Below are positions 42,848 through 54,444 of a stretch of 64,000 bases of DNA, piece by piece. Each line of letters starts with the position of its first letter. Position 1 is the first letter of the stretch. Both the position numbers and the translations under genes were made by a program. The stretch lies in contig NZ_CP021425.1 of assembly GCF_002162375.1 (NCBI RefSeq), positions 3,294,766 through 3,358,765 of the forward strand. The letters are read 5' to 3'. The notes under the pieces are model-generated. The model was not told the DNA's origin and ran no database searches. It saw nothing but the letters and a program-made list of their open reading frames with translations. Source of the stretch: Oleiphilus messinensis (GTDB lineage Bacteria > Pseudomonadota > Gammaproteobacteria > Pseudomonadales > Oleiphilaceae).

Positions 42848-43357
42848 TTAGGCTGATACAGCAGCCAACTCGCCTTCGACCAGTGTAATCACTTTCGTTA
42901 CTTCATCTGCAGACAGAGCACCGTCTTTGAAAAAAAGTACTTCTCCATCTGCATTCAACACAGCTATGGCCGAACTGCTTTTGTCCAGATCCCAAGCCTT
43001 GCGAACGTCACCTTTAGCATCAAGTACCACACAAGACCAAGGGAATTCTTTTTTCCCGGATTCAGCCTTGGAAGCAACGATCCCACTTGTGCCGATCATC
43101 GCATCGTTCAAATTGATAATAGTCGTCGTCTGATAACGATCTTTCGGGAACTCCGCTTTTTTAAGGGCTTCAATGAGCGCCTCATTCAGCTCTTTTGCAG
43201 CTGAGCGTCCTGCCATATGCTGCACGACGCGTACACGGCCCGCCAATGATGCAGTGGACCATGGCTGTGCTTTAATTTTTCCATCCGTTTCAACCAGCTC
43301 GCCTTTTGAGGAAACACTTACTGCTGGTAATACCTTGCCTTCTGTTATCGTTGTCAT
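42848..43357 (-). CDS. YtfJ family protein
   Basis: A thioredoxin-fold protein like E. coli YtfJ. Shared blocks are GELVETDGKIKAQPWSTASL, GRVRVVQHMAGRSAAKELN, DRYQTTTIINLNDA and KDGALSADEV. The E. coli protein has a signal peptide and about 184 residues; this one has 169 and starts MTTITEGKVLP with no signal, so it is probably cytoplasmic. There is no active-site Cys pair. Role unknown. Monocistronic, with its promoter in the 605-bp gap that follows upstream. Confidence 0.85.
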   Translation of the reverse strand: MTTITEGKVLPAVSVSSKGELVETDGKIKAQPWSTASLAGRVRVVQHMAGRSAAKELNEALIEALKKAEFPKDRYQTTTIINLNDAMIGTSGIVASKAESGKKEFPWSCVVLDAKGDVRKAWDLDKSSSAIAVLNADGEVLFFKDGALSADEVTKVITLVEGELAAVSA

Positions 43358-43962
43358 TGGATTTTCCCTTTAATCTAATCCGTTTCTCTATTGATAGGTC
43401 TCTATAGAGTGACAAAGATTATTGCAGGCTTGACATACTCTCCAAGTTCGAGAGCGTCATATAGAATTTTTTTATAATCATCATTTTATTGATTCTGTCT
43501 CTGCAACAATGCCACTCTCGCGGACCATTCTATCGTCGCAACGCAGATTTGTCATTCGCACAACAGGCTTCAATTCAGCTTTTAATTCCGTTTTGTGCTA
43601 TATGTTACAGTTTTCATAATGTTAGCGTGCACAACAAAACTGCGTACCAAATCAATAACGCTGTAATTATGAGGCGACCAGGTTGAAAATATACACAGTG
43701 AAAACTGAATCGTTATATCAGTTTGACATTTCGTTTCAGGCATCAATATTGCTTTGAATCACAATGTAATCGAAAAACAGTGTATTACTCTAAATATTTG
43801 TAGTCTAACGATTGTCTCGCCTGGTCACCTGCGAATCAAAAGGTAGATTTCAACAATTTTGCAGAAATTAATAATTAAAGCGCCACGTATTTTTCAACTG
43901 TCTTAAATATGAAATACTAGCGTCTATAATCTGCAAGAGATTTCATAAAGGATTACTTATCT
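43358..43962. other. 605-bp divergent intergenic region
   Basis: An AT-rich gap between the YtfJ-like gene (minus) and galU (plus). It must hold both promoters. A small inverted repeat, CTCTC-CAAGTT-CGAGAG, occurs near 43438-43454 beside a TTGACA box. The only open frames are short, poorly coding-like and without ribosome binding sites; I see no RNA gene. Confidence 0.4.
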
Positions 43963-44793
43963 ATGATTAAAAAATGTCTTTTCCCAGTTGCCGGATATGG
44001 CACCCGTTTTTTGCCTGCCACCAAGGCCATGCCTAAAGAAATGCTACCCGTCGTGAACAAACCGCTGGTGCAATATGGTGTAGAGGAAGCAGTAGAAGCC
44101 GGTATTGATGATTTTGGGTTCGTAACCGGGCGAGGGAAACGGGCAATTGCCGATCATTTCGATATCAGTTATGAGCTGGAAACACAAATCAAAGGCAGCG
44201 GTAAAGAGGAGCTGTTGTCATCAATTCGCAACCTGATTGACAATAATCGATTTGCATTTACACGTCAGAACGAAATGAAGGGATTGGGTCATGCGATCTT
44301 GTCTGGTCGTAATCTGATCGGCGACAACCCATTTGCAGTTGTACTCGCCGATGACCTGTGTATGGGCGATGAAGGCGGACCTGGCGTTCTGGCCCAGATG
44401 GCTGAGCTTTACAATCAGTTTCGCTGCAGCATTGTTGCCATTCAAGAAGTGCCGCCAGAGGAAACAAACAAATACGGTGTTATCGCAGGCGAGCATATGA
44501 AGGATGGCCTTTACCGAATCTCCGACATGGTCGAAAAACCTGCACCGGAGGATGCCCCCACCAACCTGGCCATTATCGGTCGATACATCCTGACACCGGA
44601 TATTTTTGAAATCATTGAAAATACGCCACCGGGCAAAAATGGCGAAGTACAAATAACCGATGCACTGCTGACCCAAGCTAAAAAAGGCTGTGTGCTCGCC
44701 TACAAATTCAAGGGGAAACGGTTCGACTGTGGCAGTATCGACGGTTTTGTTGAAGCGACTAATTATGTCTATCAAAACATCTACAAGGCCTGA
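43963..44793 (+). CDS. galU: UTP-glucose-1-phosphate uridylyltransferase
   Basis: Makes UDP-glucose for exopolysaccharide, lipopolysaccharide and osmolyte pathways. A 276-residue enzyme: the nucleotide-binding GYGTRFLPATKAMPKEMLPV near residues 10-30, the sugar-phosphate region VLADDLCMG, EKPAPEDAP and CGSIDGFVEATN near the C-terminus, all of the GalU subgroup. Length is standard. AAGGA ten bases upstream supports the ATG. Monocistronic, followed by two hairpins. Confidence 0.95.
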   Translation: MIKKCLFPVAGYGTRFLPATKAMPKEMLPVVNKPLVQYGVEEAVEAGIDDFGFVTGRGKRAIADHFDISYELETQIKGSGKEELLSSIRNLIDNNRFAFTRQNEMKGLGHAILSGRNLIGDNPFAVVLADDLCMGDEGGPGVLAQMAELYNQFRCSIVAIQEVPPEETNKYGVIAGEHMKDGLYRISDMVEKPAPEDAPTNLAIIGRYILTPDIFEIIENTPPGKNGEVQITDALLTQAKKGCVLAYKFKGKRFDCGSIDGFVEATNYVYQNIYKA

Positions 44794-44801
44794 GCCAATT
44801 A

Positions 44802-44864
44802 GTTCACCAGAGTGAACTTTACGCAATCACTACGGTCCACTTCTTTATCAGGCTGTAGTGATTG
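44802..44864 (+). terminator. Two hairpins after galU
   Basis: GTTCAC-CAGA-GTGAAC (44802-44817) is followed by TTT and fits a short terminator. Next, CAATCACTAC (44824-44833) pairs with GTAGTGATTG (44855-44864) across a 21-base loop. The remaining gap to 45111 (about 245 bp) shows no further feature. Confidence 0.55.
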
Positions 44865-45110
44865 TGTTAAATAATGTTAAATTCACAAACTCTCCACCAC
44901 CGTACGCCTCCAAATTCACTACACTTGAAGTACTGGCAGTTAGTCTTGCAGTCATGTCTGCCTGAAAATGCAGAGCCGTTTGCATAACTGGATTCCAACG
45001 GAGTATCACGTTTAATCGCCCCTTTTTTGAGCTCAAACCTGCACCAAAAAAGGAAGGACGCACTCTTTCAGCACACGGCTTACCCTCTCTATCAGAAAGA
45101 GGACATCAGC

Positions 45111-45623
45111 ATGTCTATCACGCTTACCAGTCTCGTATCGCCACTGCTTTTCTCCATTCTGGATTACAGCGAACCCATGAATTTTGCCTCGATTTTTATA
45201 TTCGAACCCCCAAAATGTGAGCATCAGGTTGTGTTTCCGCACTATCCTCAAAAAGTAGGTGTACTGAAATATGACGAATCGGTCTACTCCGCCCAACTCC
45301 ATATGGAAAACTCATTCCTTAGAGCAGATTGTTCGGTGATTTCGCTCCCGGAAGATGCAGATCGCAACGCCCTGCTAAAAGCAATGCTTACCAATCAAAT
45401 CACCCAGATCGGTGGTGAAAGGATGATGATACTGGAATACGAAATAAATGATGTAGAAGCACGCTACACTGGACAAGTGGTTCTGGAGAGCACGAGTGTC
45501 ATGGTCAGCGGTGCATTCTATCTCGGGGAATCCTCAGTTATGATGCTGACAGCAATTGACAAACACAGCGCACAATCCAGCCCTGAATCCAGTCGATTTC
45601 TAGCTTCTGCAACACACTTCTAG
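45111..45623 (+). CDS. Unrecognised 170-residue protein
   Basis: I do not recognise this protein. It has no clear signal peptide or membrane helix, is Met- and Ser-rich, and has the blocks YEINDVEARYTGQVVLES and GAFYLGESSVMML. ATG 45111 has AGAGG eight bases upstream and is preferred over the longer in-frame start at 45027. It stands alone between galU and the convergent XRE-type gene. Confidence 0.6.
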   Translation: MSITLTSLVSPLLFSILDYSEPMNFASIFIFEPPKCEHQVVFPHYPQKVGVLKYDESVYSAQLHMENSFLRADCSVISLPEDADRNALLKAMLTNQITQIGGERMMILEYEINDVEARYTGQVVLESTSVMVSGAFYLGESSVMMLTAIDKHSAQSSPESSRFLASATHF

Positions 45624-45734
45624 ATAAGAGCTCGATTCAGCAACACACGAACGCGTTCCGGAAAAGGTAATAGCACGTGCGATCGATACGGCGCAAACCA
45701 AGGAGCGCCTTCGATCACGCTATAACAGCAGATA

Positions 45735-46142
45735 TTAACCCATTAATTGAATGATGAGTTTTCGACTCTCGGCATCGCTCCTTCGGAAGCGCTTAAGGAG
45801 CTCGACTTCATCTTTATCAGGGATTACTTTCTCGACTTCCTGCAGTAAAACATCGACTGATTGCGATATATCGCCTTCTTCAATAAAGCGCAACCCCGGA
45901 AGTTCAAGCTGCTGATCTAGCGCCCCGGCATCGCAATCAATCAAATGTTCCAGCCTGGCATTGGCCTTGAAGCAAAGATCCAAGAGGTTCTCAAGTGAAG
46001 GAAACGTCTTGTTGTCAGGCCGCTCCCAACTTTCGACGATATCATCATTCACGTTACAAAGTCTCGCAACTTCTTCAATCGATAAATTATTCTGTTGCCG
46101 GAAAAGACACAACTTTTCACTGAATTGGGTCAGATACTTCAT
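45735..46142 (-). CDS. XRE-type helix-turn-helix protein
   Basis: A 135-residue cytoplasmic protein with a helix-turn-helix near residues 15-50 (LSIEEVARLCNVNDDIVESWER) and a C-terminal helical part with DKDEVELLKRFRRSDAESR, which resembles the regulatory tail of small phage-like repressors. ATG 46142 was taken; neither it nor the GTG at 46172 has a strong ribosome binding site. Target not evident. Confidence 0.65.
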   Translation of the reverse strand: MKYLTQFSEKLCLFRQQNNLSIEEVARLCNVNDDIVESWERPDNKTFPSLENLLDLCFKANARLEHLIDCDAGALDQQLELPGLRFIEEGDISQSVDVLLQEVEKVIPDKDEVELLKRFRRSDAESRKLIIQLMG

Positions 46143-46213
46143 AACATGAGTAGACTTTAGGAAATGAGACACCCATGAATTATGGATAAGTTCTACGTAT
46201 CATTCAATGTCTG

Positions 46214-46405
46214 CTAGTCCTTTTTCAAGCCAAGTACATTAAAGAACCACATTGCAGGGCACCATTTGGTAAATGCAGACTGGATCAAATTCAAGGCCAC
46301 AAACCCGGTCAGGAAGAACCAATAAGGATGAACAAAATGTCCCATTAAAATGCTGAATAGCACCAGCGTTCCTGCCAAGAATCTTAATGCTTCATTAATA
46401 GTCAT
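46214..46405 (-). CDS. DUF2892 family small membrane protein
   Basis: Sixty-three residues with two membrane helices (TLVLFSILMGHFV, PYWFFLTGFVALNLIQSAF) and the ending TKWCPAMWFFNVLGLKK, typical of DUF2892 proteins such as the membrane part of YgaP. These accompany sulfur metabolism (rhodanese, sulfide-sensing ArsR regulators). AGAGG eight bases before ATG 46405 decides the start. It is the last gene of the ArsR-linked block. Confidence 0.8.
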   Translation of the reverse strand: MTINEALRFLAGTLVLFSILMGHFVHPYWFFLTGFVALNLIQSAFTKWCPAMWFFNVLGLKKD

Positions 46406-46420
46406 AACTTGCACCTCTTA

Positions 46421-47761
46421 CTAGAAACGGTATCTTAAGCGAGCATAAACATTGGAATTGTTTTCATGCTGGCCAAAGAACGTGTGGAGGTCCTCTCCAC
46501 CAAATATTCGGGCTCCAACTTCATAACTTAGAGCATCATCAATTCGATAAGTAATCGATGGTAATACGAAATAGTCCTTCTCGGTTGGCGACCAAAAGAG
46601 AAAGCAGGATGTTGTCAGGTTATCCCGCAAGGCTCGATGGGTCAGCCGAGCGGTCATCACAACTCGGGCTTCATCAGCCTCATATTCAGGCGTTAAACTA
46701 TTACTGATCAATCGATCATGATGTTGAGTCCATTCGAGATAAGCTTGCAGAGCACCACTTAAATGGGTAACCAGCTCTCGTTGGTAACCGACCAATAATC
46801 GAGCCTGGCTATTCGGAATCAGTGGATTCCCCCCTTTCCGATCATCTTCGGAGTCGTACCAAACCCCCTCCAGGTTTGCGATACCACTGGCCAAAGCCCC
46901 TTGAACACTAAACCCTAAAGCATTGAGTCTTGCAAAAGTCGGTAAACCGGTAGCTTGCTCAACTGCATTTGGCTGTTTGAAGAACCCCCGATACCCATAT
47001 ACCGCGCCTTCCAGGCCTCCCGACTGCTTGTACAAGCGAAATGTAAACTCGCCATTCTCAATGTCGTGATCAGGTTTAACGCTGACCAGTTTTGGCGGGG
47101 CCGCGACGACCTGGCCATTAAACGGGCTAAAATAGCTAAAACGCTCCCCGGTCAGCACCGCGTCCTCGGTAAACTGCGGTGTCCAGATAAAGTCGAAATT
47201 GACCAAAGGATTAAAATAACTAACCTTAACTGCGTTTGCAGGGGCTTTTAGATACTCCAGTTCGCGTCCAGCAAAGAATGACTGCCAATCTTTGGCGAAT
47301 AAATCATTCAGGAATAACAAATCACCGGAGCCCCAGGTCAACACCTGGCGGCCCACCCGCAAGTCCACACTTGTCCCGACCGGCAAGGCAATAAGTAACT
47401 CTCTAATGTCTCCTTGCCATTGGTTCAGCACATCATCGTAGTACCCATCTACCTTGCCACTCAGAAATACCTGTTCCAGATAATCAGCGGACTCCAGACG
47501 AACCCGTGCCTCCATAACCGTCGCATCCGAAGCGATGACCGGATTATCGCGTGTCCGCGTGCCAGCCAAGCCTTCAACAAACCCGGATACGCGAAATGCA
47601 GAACGAGGACTTTCCTCCCAGTCAGACTCCCAACTGCTATCACCCCAGCTCTCACTTGCCTGTTTTCCGTCGCCTGTCGAGTCGGCGACCGTTAGGGGAG
47701 ATGCCAGCAGCCCGAACCATACAACCATGATTACAGGTAACCTTGCGCCTGATTTGTTCAT
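46421..47761 (-). CDS. DUF1302-like outer-membrane beta-barrel protein
   Basis: About 446 residues with a signal peptide (VIMVVWFGLLASPLTVA) and a beta-rich body ending in NNSNVYARLRYRF, the aromatic C-terminal strand of a porin-like barrel. Blocks such as WQGDIRELLIALPVGTSVDLRVGRQVLTWG are typical of DUF1302 proteins that accompany RND transporters. Start ATG 47761 overlaps the preceding stop (ATGA), so translation is coupled to the LolA-like gene. Confidence 0.82.
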   Translation of the reverse strand: MNKSGARLPVIMVVWFGLLASPLTVADSTGDGKQASESWGDSSWESDWEESPRSAFRVSGFVEGLAGTRTRDNPVIASDATVMEARVRLESADYLEQVFLSGKVDGYYDDVLNQWQGDIRELLIALPVGTSVDLRVGRQVLTWGSGDLLFLNDLFAKDWQSFFAGRELEYLKAPANAVKVSYFNPLVNFDFIWTPQFTEDAVLTGERFSYFSPFNGQVVAAPPKLVSVKPDHDIENGEFTFRLYKQSGGLEGAVYGYRGFFKQPNAVEQATGLPTFARLNALGFSVQGALASGIANLEGVWYDSEDDRKGGNPLIPNSQARLLVGYQRELVTHLSGALQAYLEWTQHHDRLISNSLTPEYEADEARVVMTARLTHRALRDNLTTSCFLFWSPTEKDYFVLPSITYRIDDALSYEVGARIFGGEDLHTFFGQHENNSNVYARLRYRF

Positions 47762-48549
47762 TTTCGAATCAACCATTCTCTGGGCGGGGTTCGTAAACTT
47801 CGTTCTGAAAAAACGGTATCCGGCAAATCATTGTTGTAACGTATAAAGCGCATTTCGGTAACCGTTGTTCCACCATCACGCAAATCTTCCATCTGCAATA
47901 CGGTACCGGTTTGGATTCCCTGAATTGTCTCCGTCTTCAAGGTTTCCGCGCGACGATAGAGTGAATCGTTCTGATCGAAATACTCCGCTTTAATCGGTAA
48001 ATAATTGCTTTTGTCTATCCACACAACATAACGGGTGAATTCAACTGAAGAACGATCTTTAGGTATACCCTGAATACGATAATAATTTTCTGCAGTCTCG
48101 AGCAGTTCGTATGTATCTTCACTGGGGTTACGCCCGGAAATATCTTCATAGAAGAAGTGTGAGCCGACAAAACTGGTTCGTTTATCCCCTGCAGCGATCC
48201 GTTTTACCAAGTCCAACCCTGGCAGATACAACCATCGATCATCATCGCCTTGGGTGTGTTTTGCCACCAGAAAGGCTGTTCGATCCACCTCACTAGGTCG
48301 ACTGAAGATAACGTAGAACAGCTGATCACCGCCGTCCTGAACATCTTTTCGCAATAATGTAAATTGACGATACTGCACCCTGCCCTGGCCATCCGTAATT
48401 TTCATACGCGCCTCTGCACGGCCATCCACACCACCGTAAAATGCAGCAAGATTGGCTTTATCGATAATCGTGCGGGCTTCATTTGCGCTTACGCCCCCCG
48501 AGATAATTAGCGTAGTGATCAAGGTGATAAAAAAGTGACGTAGCTTCAT
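47758..48549 (-). CDS. LolA-like outer-membrane lipoprotein-sorting family protein
   Basis: Periplasmic protein of 263 residues: signal peptide (FFITLITTLIISGGVSA), then a beta-structured body with GQGRVQYRQFTLLR, DRTAFLVAKH and YVVWIDKSNYLPIKAEYFD, the pattern of LolA-like proteins coupled with RND permeases. AGAGG before ATG 48549 fixes the start; the next gene overlaps it by four bases. Likely a carrier of hydrophobic cargo between the RND protein and the barrel (inference). Confidence 0.8.
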   Translation of the reverse strand: MKLRHFFITLITTLIISGGVSANEARTIIDKANLAAFYGGVDGRAEARMKITDGQGRVQYRQFTLLRKDVQDGGDQLFYVIFSRPSEVDRTAFLVAKHTQGDDDRWLYLPGLDLVKRIAAGDKRTSFVGSHFFYEDISGRNPSEDTYELLETAENYYRIQGIPKDRSSVEFTRYVVWIDKSNYLPIKAEYFDQNDSLYRRAETLKTETIQGIQTGTVLQMEDLRDGGTTVTEMRFIRYNNDLPDTVFSERSLRTPPREWLIRK

Positions 48550-48560
48550 TTCCCAGCCTC

Positions 48561-51137
48561 TCAAGATATACGAAACAATAATTTACGACCCAAACTCAAT
48601 AACACTGGCAACACCATCAGTGATACAGCACATGACACAATCATAATCACCGCCAGGAAAACCCCGACCGTGTTATACGGGATTAAAGGAGCTAGCAACA
48701 ACGGCGTAAACCCGAGGGATATGACCAATGCATTTCTGGTAATCGCCCTGGCAGGCTCATCAAACATGAGCGCCATTGTTTCCTGGATTGACCCATTCTG
48801 TTTGTACAACGCCCTGCTCCGTTCTAAAAAGTGGATCGCAAAATCAACAGATAAACCAAGTGTAAGTGACGACAACACCGCAATCGGCATATCATAATCT
48901 TTACCACTCAAACCGATCACACCATAGATAAATGTAATGGTTATACTGAGTGGCACCATTGCCAATACGCCCCAGAAAAAGGAGCGAAACAGGACCACCA
49001 TCACCACGAAGACAATAACGAATGACCCAAGCAGGCTTTCCAGCATGCCAGAGACCATCTCGTCCTGCCAAAGGACGTTTATGTATGTCAACCCGGCCCA
49101 ATCAAGACTTACATTCTGCGGTAGCGGATTGGTAACCAGATATTCCTGAACTGCCGAGACCATCGCCTCCACATCCTGATTATCGCCGGAAGTCAGTTGC
49201 ACCCAGATCAGCGCGTCAGTGTAATCCGGAGTGACAAAATGCCACAAATCGTCAGGCCTGTGAGATCCCTGATAGCTCAACAACGTTTGTGCCACAGCAG
49301 CTGCGGACTCTGGAATGCGATAATTCGCTTGATCTCCAGTGAGTTCGCGATACACCGTTTTAATTAAATCAACAACGGAATTGGATTTTCCGACAACGTC
49401 CTGGCCCTCAATATAACGTTGCAATTTATCAATGTAGGCAAGATTTTCCGGGTTCTGAAAGTATTTTGCCTGCACGGCTCGCTGCTGTATTTTAGCGCTC
49501 ACCTGTTCCAGGCTTGACAGCACCAGCGGGTCATCAAGGGTAAATAACAGGTCATCCAGAGCCGTGATAAATTCAGCATACTCGTGGCCCGACAGCAATG
49601 CGCTGTTCGCAGACCACCATTGGGCAACGATGTCGTTATCAAGGCTTTCTAGTTGTTGCCCGACATCCTGAATCAGCTGTTTTGAATCATTAACCTCAGG
49701 TTCATGTTTTAACCTGAGATACACTTGATAGGTTCCGGCAAAATGCGTATTCATCACACGATCTGCGACCCTGATATCATGGTTCTCGGCAAACCACCGT
49801 ACCGGGTTATCATTAATCTTGATCTGGCTCACGCCATACAGACTGGTACCCACCACAATCACAATAGCGGAAATGATCCAGACTGTTTTGCTCACTACCT
49901 TAGTGCCGACAGATTGCAATAACTTTGGCATCCGTCCACTGTGATGTAATTGATTGACCTTCTCTGCCATCCGATTTAATTGAGTCTCATTCATGGAAAC
50001 AATATAAGCCGGTATGAAGGTAATGGTGAGCAAGAAGGCCAATGCAATACCAAAAGCAATGTGCAGACCGAATACCTGTACAGGTGGAATTGGCGTGATA
50101 GCTAATGATGCGAATCCGATCGCAGAGGTAATTGACGTATACAGCATCGGTTGGAACAGATGCCCCATGACTTGTTTCACCACAACCTTGGGATCATCAC
50201 CTTGACGGTACCGGTCTGCAAATTCAGACAGAATGTGAACCGAATCCACGACCGCAATCGGCATTAAAAAGATTGGAATCATCGAACTCATAATATGAAC
50301 GGTATAGCCACTGCCAATCAGCAGCCCCATCGTTGCAATAACCACGATAAACGCCATGAGCATGGGTGCCGTGATCAACGTTGCACTGCGGAAAAAAAAC
50401 CACATGAGCAAGAATATCATCGCGGCAGCTGCTGGTGCTGAAATCGCCATTTGTATAAACATTTCAACACCAAAGGTATCTTCGGCTACCGGTAATCCTG
50501 TGATATAAAACTCACCGTCAATATCAAGCGACCTTAGATAATGGCTGATTTCTCCAGAGATACGATAACTTTGGTCTTTCGCAATAATAGGTATGTACAA
50601 CGCAGCTGCCTTGCCATCTTCGGAGGCAAGTGTGTTGTTTAGAAGAGGAAGATTTCTAACCGAATTGAGGACTGACCTCGCGGCATCATTAGTCTCCGGT
50701 GATTGGCGCATCAACCATTGAAACCTGATTTCACCGGCTTCACCTTGCCGTATGTCATCGACATTGGCCAGGGACATCAAGTCTTTGACTACAACACCAT
50801 CGATCTTTGTAACATACTCTGTGAGATGCACAATCGCAGTCAGGTTTTTAGGTGTAAACACACCGGCAGCAGTACGATCATTCACCAGGCCAACCACAAT
50901 CATGTCGGATAAACCGAACATTTTTTTGACACTATCGTGAACAAGTCTGCCCGGATGATCATGGGGCAGCATATTTTCAGGGTCGGTATCCACTTTAATT
51001 TTTGTGATTTGCAGCCCCAGCAGAATCACCATAACCAAAGTAACTGAAAACACCCATTTAGGGTGTTCAATAAAAAGTGTTACCCAATTCGCTCCAGTAT
51101 TGCCGGAATCTTGCGAATGGCTTTTATTTGATGTCAT
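48561..51137 (-). CDS. RND superfamily (MMPL/HpnN-like) exporter
   Basis: An 858-residue RND-type permease with about 12 membrane segments in two halves and two large periplasmic loops. Key blocks: DPENMLPHDHPGRLVHDSVKK after the first helix, IPIFLMPIAVVDSVHILSEF (transport Asp region of half 1) and VLSSLTLGLSVDFAIHFLER (half 2). GGTGAC six bases before ATG 51137 supports the start. With LolA-like, DUF1302 and DUF2892 genes it forms a block, and a divergent ArsR regulator lies upstream. Cargo unknown. Confidence 0.85.
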   Translation of the reverse strand: MTSNKSHSQDSGNTGANWVTLFIEHPKWVFSVTLVMVILLGLQITKIKVDTDPENMLPHDHPGRLVHDSVKKMFGLSDMIVVGLVNDRTAAGVFTPKNLTAIVHLTEYVTKIDGVVVKDLMSLANVDDIRQGEAGEIRFQWLMRQSPETNDAARSVLNSVRNLPLLNNTLASEDGKAAALYIPIIAKDQSYRISGEISHYLRSLDIDGEFYITGLPVAEDTFGVEMFIQMAISAPAAAAMIFLLMWFFFRSATLITAPMLMAFIVVIATMGLLIGSGYTVHIMSSMIPIFLMPIAVVDSVHILSEFADRYRQGDDPKVVVKQVMGHLFQPMLYTSITSAIGFASLAITPIPPVQVFGLHIAFGIALAFLLTITFIPAYIVSMNETQLNRMAEKVNQLHHSGRMPKLLQSVGTKVVSKTVWIISAIVIVVGTSLYGVSQIKINDNPVRWFAENHDIRVADRVMNTHFAGTYQVYLRLKHEPEVNDSKQLIQDVGQQLESLDNDIVAQWWSANSALLSGHEYAEFITALDDLLFTLDDPLVLSSLEQVSAKIQQRAVQAKYFQNPENLAYIDKLQRYIEGQDVVGKSNSVVDLIKTVYRELTGDQANYRIPESAAAVAQTLLSYQGSHRPDDLWHFVTPDYTDALIWVQLTSGDNQDVEAMVSAVQEYLVTNPLPQNVSLDWAGLTYINVLWQDEMVSGMLESLLGSFVIVFVVMVVLFRSFFWGVLAMVPLSITITFIYGVIGLSGKDYDMPIAVLSSLTLGLSVDFAIHFLERSRALYKQNGSIQETMALMFDEPARAITRNALVISLGFTPLLLAPLIPYNTVGVFLAVIMIVSCAVSLMVLPVLLSLGRKLLFRIS

Positions 51138-51172
51138 GTTTGTCACCAAGGATGATTAGCAATTCCAAAACA

Positions 51173-51190
51173 CTATATTCCCATATAGTT
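51173..51190. promoter_or_regulatory. Probable ArsR operator between divergent genes
   Basis: ACTATATTCCCATATAGT, an inverted repeat of ACTATAT/ATATAGT with a 4-bp spacer, followed at once by TATATAGT, which gives a third half-site. It lies between the RND operon and the ArsR gene. AT-rich ATATA-type dyads are what ArsR/SmtB and BigR-like proteins bind. Confidence 0.7.
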
Positions 51191-51268
51191 ATATAGTCAA
51201 TCATTTATTCCTGCACCGGCTTAAGGTATGATGAATGAGCCATTTACAAATAGATGTGAGTATTCCCT

Positions 51269-51601
51269 ATGCCAGAACAAGAACTTTCCGCTGAAGCTTT
51301 GGAGCTCATCGCCATGCGTTTCAAGATTTTAGGCGATCCGATGCGCCTGAAGATTCTGCACGCATTGCAAAGTGGTGAAAAAACAGTAGGAGAACTCGTT
51401 AGTATCGTCAATGCGAACCAACCTAATATTTCCAAACACCTCAGCATCTTGCGCACTGCAGGCTTAGTAAAACGACGCAAAGAAAGCAATTTGGCCTACT
51501 TTACGATTGGTGCACCGTTTGTTTTCGAGTTATGTGAGATCGTGTGTGGCGGGATTCAAAATGAATTAAACTCAATTCAACAGCAGTTTTCACAAGGTTA
51601 A
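51269..51601 (+). CDS. ArsR family regulator
   Basis: A 110-residue winged-helix repressor. MRFKILGDPMRLKILHALQS opens the fold; recognition helix in NANQPNISKHLSILRTAGLV; wing RKESNLAYFTI. Cys residues near the C-terminus (ELCEIVCGG) could sense a thiol or sulfide, as in BigR-like members, which fits the DUF2892 gene in the divergent operon (inference). Its stop runs into the terminator at 51605. Confidence 0.88.
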   Translation: MPEQELSAEALELIAMRFKILGDPMRLKILHALQSGEKTVGELVSIVNANQPNISKHLSILRTAGLVKRRKESNLAYFTIGAPFVFELCEIVCGGIQNELNSIQQQFSQG

Positions 51602-51604
51602 AAA

Positions 51605-51626
51605 AAAGCAGCCCGAAGGCTGCTTT
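51605..51626. terminator. Bidirectional terminator between arsR-like gene and fadH
   Basis: AAAGCAGCC-CGAA-GGCTGCTTT, a 9-bp stem with a tetraloop, preceded by seven A residues. On the minus strand it is a strong stem plus T-run ending fadH; on the plus strand it ends the ArsR gene. Confidence 0.85.
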
Positions 51627-51644
51627 AAATGACTTTAGACTCGA

Positions 51645-53768
<2,124 letters not shown>

Positions 53769-53786
53769 TCAAAAAAAGGGTATTTC

Positions 53787-54431
53787 GTGAGCAAATCGAC
53801 CAACACAAGCAAAGCACAGGCCATAGACAAATCAAGCACTACAGGGAAAAAGTACCATCATGGTGACCTGCGCAGCAGCTTGATCCAGGAGGCCAAGGTC
53901 CTGCTCGCCGCAGATGGTGTAGAAGGTTTGAGTTTACGAAAACTGGCAGATCGTGCTGGTGTGTCCAGAACCGCCCCCTACCATCACTTTAAAGACAAAC
54001 ACGCGCTCCTGTGCGCACTCGCTGCAGAGGGCTTCGAAAAGCTGAACAGCTTCGTCAATACGGAGCTTGCCCATAACGACCCCAAGGTTGCCTTACCCAA
54101 GTTAGTCAGAACTTATCTGGAATTTGCCTACAAAGAGCAAGAGCAATATGACCTTATGTTTGGCCGCAGACTCTGGAAACTTGCTCAACCGACTGAGGAA
54201 TTGCGAAACATTGCTTACGCCTGTTTCAGGAATTACGCGAAACGCATTACCGGTTTCTTAACCGGAACTCCGGACAAAGAAGCTCTCCGTTTGGCACAGG
54301 CAAGCTGGGGGACACTACACGGCCTGAGCCACCTGTTGATCGATGGCATATACATCGACTTAGCTGGAATGGAAGAAGTCAGTGAAATTGCAGTGGGCAT
54401 TATGTTGAAGTCGCTGCAAGGTAAAGGTTGA
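53787..54431 (+). CDS. TetR/AcrR family regulator
   Basis: A 214-residue repressor: basic Ser/Thr-rich N-terminus, helix-turn-helix GLSLRKLADRAGVSRTAPYHHFKDKHAL, and a ligand domain with the WGTLHGLSHLLIDGI block of the TetR_C_33 type. The start is GTG with AAGGG six bases upstream. Divergent from fadH, with a shared dyad; probably senses an acyl-CoA (inference). Confidence 0.88.
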   Translation: MSKSTNTSKAQAIDKSSTTGKKYHHGDLRSSLIQEAKVLLAADGVEGLSLRKLADRAGVSRTAPYHHFKDKHALLCALAAEGFEKLNSFVNTELAHNDPKVALPKLVRTYLEFAYKEQEQYDLMFGRRLWKLAQPTEELRNIAYACFRNYAKRITGFLTGTPDKEALRLAQASWGTLHGLSHLLIDGIYIDLAGMEEVSEIAVGIMLKSLQGKG

Positions 54432-54444
54432 TTCACCTCAACCC

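Noticed and set aside
43489-43686. 65-codon frame in the gap before galU.
   Set aside because: No ribosome binding site, composition unlike coding sequence, no recognisable motif.
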